Shown here: positions 60,389 through 64,000 of the stretch, one piece after another
Layout of the letters: every line of letters begins with the position of its first letter
Position numbering within the stretch: the first letter of the stretch is position 1
Source: Protonemura montana
Lineage: Eukaryota > Arthropoda > Insecta > Plecoptera > Nemouridae
Length of the DNA: 64,000 bases
Reading direction: 5' to 3'
Assembly (NCBI GenBank): GCA_947568835.1
Contig: OX387602.1
Coordinates: 14,001,021 to 14,065,020, forward strand
Notes under the pieces: generated by a model
The model's input: only the letters and a program-made list of their open reading frames with translations
Databases searched by the model: none
What the model was told of the DNA's origin: nothing
Made by a program: the position numbers and the translations under genes

Positions 60389-63300
60389 ACTTTGTTGAAT
60401 TTTACATTTTAACGAATGAAAACCGTGAAACGTAAACACGGGGAATTGAGTCGAATCCATTTGGGATTTAATTTATCAATACTAAATCTTTGGATTCGTG
60501 TGAACTTATTTTAAAGTGACAACAAAACAAATTATACGCGAAAAACTTTACTTGTACTTGAAGGCAAAGTGTTTGGGAAAATTTTGAATAATTTTCTAAC
60601 GTTTTTTCATGTCTCTGCGAATTACGAAACGATTGGAAAGTATTTGACACTTTTTTGTCAGAAAAATAAGTCATTTTTAGCTACCTGTCCAAAGCTAAAT
60701 TAATTAAAGGGTAGATTTCAGATTCAGTGAGGCATGTTGTAGCACTTTGCAAGGGCGACGGATAGAAAAGTTAAAACTGCATTTTCCTCGTAGTCCATCA
60801 CACCCACGTAGCAATAAAACGTAATTTAGTGAACTACGTTCGTCACCAATCACCGTCCGCGCAAAAAGTTTCCACACAATCCTTCGTAGCAATCGGCTAA
60901 AGTTATTTCTGAGAATTCTTTATGACACCGGAACAGGTATGACTTGCACACCTAATGTTGTCTTAAGACGCGTCATTAAAGTTTGACCTTAGGAAATAAA
61001 AGATCAGAAAAGTTTGTTCTTTTCCTCAACAGCGCGGCGTGGTTAGCGCGTCGTAAAAGCAATGATAAAACTCTTGGCAATTGAATGGCTCAATGTGTTC
61101 GACAAGCTTTTTACTTTTAGAATCGGCGAAACGTTTCAGACACGTCATTATTTGCTGCTGGCGCGAGTATAATTTCCATTTTTTTTTTTGTGTGTGCAAA
61201 ATATGGGTCCATATGGAAAGAACGTCGTTTTTTTATCCGTTATGTGTTATTTTCCTTTTTTATTTCTTTACGATCTAGCAGCTGGAAATTATTGTCAGGA
61301 TAATATGGTTTCGTAAGCAGATCTAGAAAATGCGTCTAAAATATATTTTTGATCGCTGGTGACCACCCTTTTATGCACGGTGCACTACGCTCTACGTTCG
61401 AGTGAGCTGAAATTATTTTTTAATTGTCAGGGGCCATCGCGATTTCATGTGATTTTTAGTGTTTCTTTTCAACTGGTGAAATAAGTGAAATAAGTAAAGA
61501 ATAGTGGTAAAAAAATGTCGGTATATGATTCGGTTATAACACACAAAAAAAATCCAATAATCCTCGAAAAAAAAGTATAGCAAAAGAAAGGGTTTTATAA
61601 CCAACATCAAAGAACTGTACCTTGAAAAAAGTGTAATTAAGAACTCACCATTTCCGTAGTTTTGAAAGTTATTCAGTGTTTGCGAAAAGTTTCTGCACTC
61701 AAACTTCCATAAGAACGCTCAAAACGCAACTTAAGCATTTACCATGGTCTTCCTGAGTTCTTTGCTTCAACTTCAAAATTGAGCAATAAATTAAACTCCC
61801 ACCAAAACTTCTTAAATTTGTTCCTTAAAAATAATTTCAAAACCAAAACAAGAAGAAAAAACACGTGAAATGACAGTAACTTGACTGAAATAAAATCTAA
61901 GTTGTTTCAAAATTGAAACGGGGCGTATCGTACGCAACTTGGTCCGCCGCTTGGTCATATATGTTTCTCCTCTGTGATATCAGAGCGCAGTCCAGGAGAG
62001 CCTCGAGGGACGCTGGTGCTGAGAAGACGATGAGCCGCGAACTGACGGCCTCGACATCGGGACTCTGCTCTGCTGGCAGAGGGAGCTCACGTGGAGGTGG
62101 AGGCGCCGTGACTGCCCTGCGCGTTGAGTCCGGCTCGACAATAACATTGCTAGGCGCTCGAAATAAGCGCCAGCGGTGGTAGGGACTACGACATTGTTTG
62201 ATGAGCGCAGATGGGAGCTTGGAGACACTATCATTTTCGGAGAAATTTGTTTCCCGAGGCTGCGTACAAAGTTTTTGTCATTGATTTATTTATATTAACT
62301 ATATTACACTCCGTTCTTTCATGGTGTTTTTAATAGATCCAAATATAGAACAAAAATATGTTATTATTTAAACAGGATGTCTTCAATTGATTTCAATCTG
62401 TTCATATTTGCAACAATTTATTGTTAAACTGACATAAGCGAAAAAACTATAAATCAATCAAATGGTGGCACATCGATGGTAAGAGGAAGTTTCAAGAATT
62501 TGCAAATGACAAAAACTCGAGATTTTTTCCCCTCTGAAATATTTTGGATAATAACTGTATCTGGTTGGTTACCATACAAGTAACTAAAACCTTCTCTAAG
62601 TTATAAGGCAAAGAGCAATGTCGAGTTGAAGAATGAGCGTATCGAGTGAAATGGTGGAACCAGACATTAATTACGTGTTTCTGTAAAAAATCAATCTACA
62701 GTAAACTATAGCGTAAAAGCTGTCCAAAATTGCTAGCAAAAAAAGAAAAATACAGAGAAAAATGGAATCCGTAGAAGCTTATAATGTTCAAGCATATTTT
62801 AGTGCCACCTCATGTAAGGTGCTTGAATGAGATTACTATATTTGTGAAGTTAAGATACGTTATTTTGCATTATGTGCATTCAATTATCTTCCCTGAGTGA
62901 AAATGTATCAGATGATGTAAGAGGTTTTGATAGTGTCTTGAACATTTTTCCCGAATCAGTGCAGTTATGACAGTATCTAGAGTGCAATTAAACAAACAGA
63001 AATAAAACAGTCTGCTTTTTACCGGCTAATCGAATTGAGTTCTGGCTCGCTCGCCACGCTCATTCAATTATGTGCAGGGTGTTAGCTATCTTTGGAGGTC
63101 ATACCTTTAGAAAATATCATATTCGTTCACTGCTACTGCGATACTAATATTTGGTTTTGTGCTAGTCAAATAATGAGCATACAACTGGTAATGCTCAAGT
63201 CATTTCTTTTTTCAGTATCGGTTACGCATTCAAGAAAGTAATTGTTTGTATACCCACGGCTTATGCCCACAACATAAACACAAACCACATGGCTTGCGTC

Positions 63301-64000
63301 TCTACTGTCCCCTGAAACCTTCGATTATTGTCAGCCGAAAAATAAGTCACACTCAAATTAATCCAATAAAATGCCACGTTTTAATTGGACAATTACAATC
63401 AATCATAATCTTAACGTAACTGGAGTACAATGGATGTGCGACGCCCTTGATCGCGACGGCTGGAGAGCCACACATTGAATGCTACACCATTGGTGACAGT
63501 TAAACTCCTTCGCTTATAATCGATACCAAACTTTTTCACGACAGTTGAAGAATATGTTGATTTGGGTAATAGCGTAGAGGGATGATAGCGACTGGTACAT
63601 TTGTCACGGAAAACTTTTAGCCTCGAAAGCCGTGGATTTTCCAATTTATGTAAATGGTTTGTATTTTCAGAGCTTATCGTTAATTGACAGAACATGTATT
63701 CCTGCTGTGACGTTGCCCTTGCGTTACTATTTGTATTTTAACTACTTTCCACAAATGTAGTTGACTTTACTGCACATTAAGTAACTTTACTAATGTTATA
63801 ATTCGTATTATGCATTGCAAGTTGAACAGTTTGCTCTTGAAAGGCGGAAAGATACAATTTTATTGCCGCACTTTGCAGACCCATTTTGGATTCAATAATT
63901 CACGAAATACTTCTGTTTTCTGAACAGCCCGAAAAGGAACCAGCATTAAGCACTTACTTTGAAAAAAAAATATTTGCCATTCTCTCGACACGACTGCTGC
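60389..64000. other. Right-hand spacer or long intron
   Basis: If the promoter at 60205 is real, this is its first intron. A GC-rich stretch at 61913-62234 is open on both strands but unidentified. A TTCTTTTTTCAG acceptor near 63213 is followed by a phase-0 open stretch of about 67 codons (YRLRIQESNCLYTHGL onward) up to a stop near 63419; it is a possible exon but has no signal peptide or family match. A 94-codon minus frame at 63411-63695 is also unidentified. Confidence 0.35.

Noticed and set aside
61030-61075. tRNA-like start GCGTGGTTAGCGCGTCGTAA
   Set aside because: No matching T arm or acceptor stem downstream.
1-64000. CRISPR arrays, operons or phage modules
   Set aside because: The window is animal nuclear DNA with spliced genes. 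The only regular arrays are a minisatellite and simple repeats without spacers.

Overview
This looks like animal nuclear DNA, most likely from an arthropod (insect, other hexapod or crustacean). It is AT-rich, with GT-AG introns from 80 bp to about 5 kb, long gene-poor spacers and many decayed repeats. Two genes are typical of arthropods: a CCHamide-type neuropeptide receptor and a MOXD1-homolog copper monooxygenase with a GPI-type tail. The species cannot be told from the sequence.

Three protein genes are well supported, all on the minus strand. (1) 201-4457: the 5' part of a zinc carboxypeptidase A/B (M14) zymogen. Three exons carry signal peptide, prosegment and the start of the catalytic domain; the rest lies before base 1. 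(2) 8156-24355: a complete ten-exon MOXD1/dopamine-beta-hydroxylase-like monooxygenase of about 804 residues. All intron phases agree and all six copper ligands are present. (3) 42301-43578: a single-exon class A GPCR of 425 residues, best matched to the CCHamide (bombesin-like) receptor family. A fourth minus-strand gene, unidentified and probably GPI-anchored, is suggested by exons between 38159 and 40846, but one exon junction does not resolve.

Much of the remainder is repeat-derived. Four diverged copies of one dispersed element lie at 15566-15875, 45605-46375 (minus), 49494-49850 and 54951-55463. In the minus-strand copy one internal segment, single in the other three, has expanded into ten 54-bp tandem units. 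The organisation resembles non-autonomous elements with internal tandem repeats, such as Helentron-derived DINE/HINE types. A tRNA-derived fold-back lies at 34958-35192, with a diverged relative at 16352-16445. A non-LTR retrotransposon RT relic at 56275-56997 is split by a 125-bp insertion flanked by a 14-bp target-site duplication.

At 56901-60388 a unit of about 1,742 bp is tandemly duplicated and almost identical. Each copy ends with a TATA/initiator promoter and a very short first exon coding only Met, followed by a consensus donor. This implies duplication of the promoter of a plus-strand gene whose body lies further right or outside the window.

The proteins have separate roles (extracellular or digestive proteolysis, secretory-pathway copper monooxygenation, neuropeptide signalling), and nothing here shows that they act together. 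No new enzymatic system is evident. The most unusual features are the element with the expanded minisatellite, the duplicated promoter, and the fold-back tRNA-like element.
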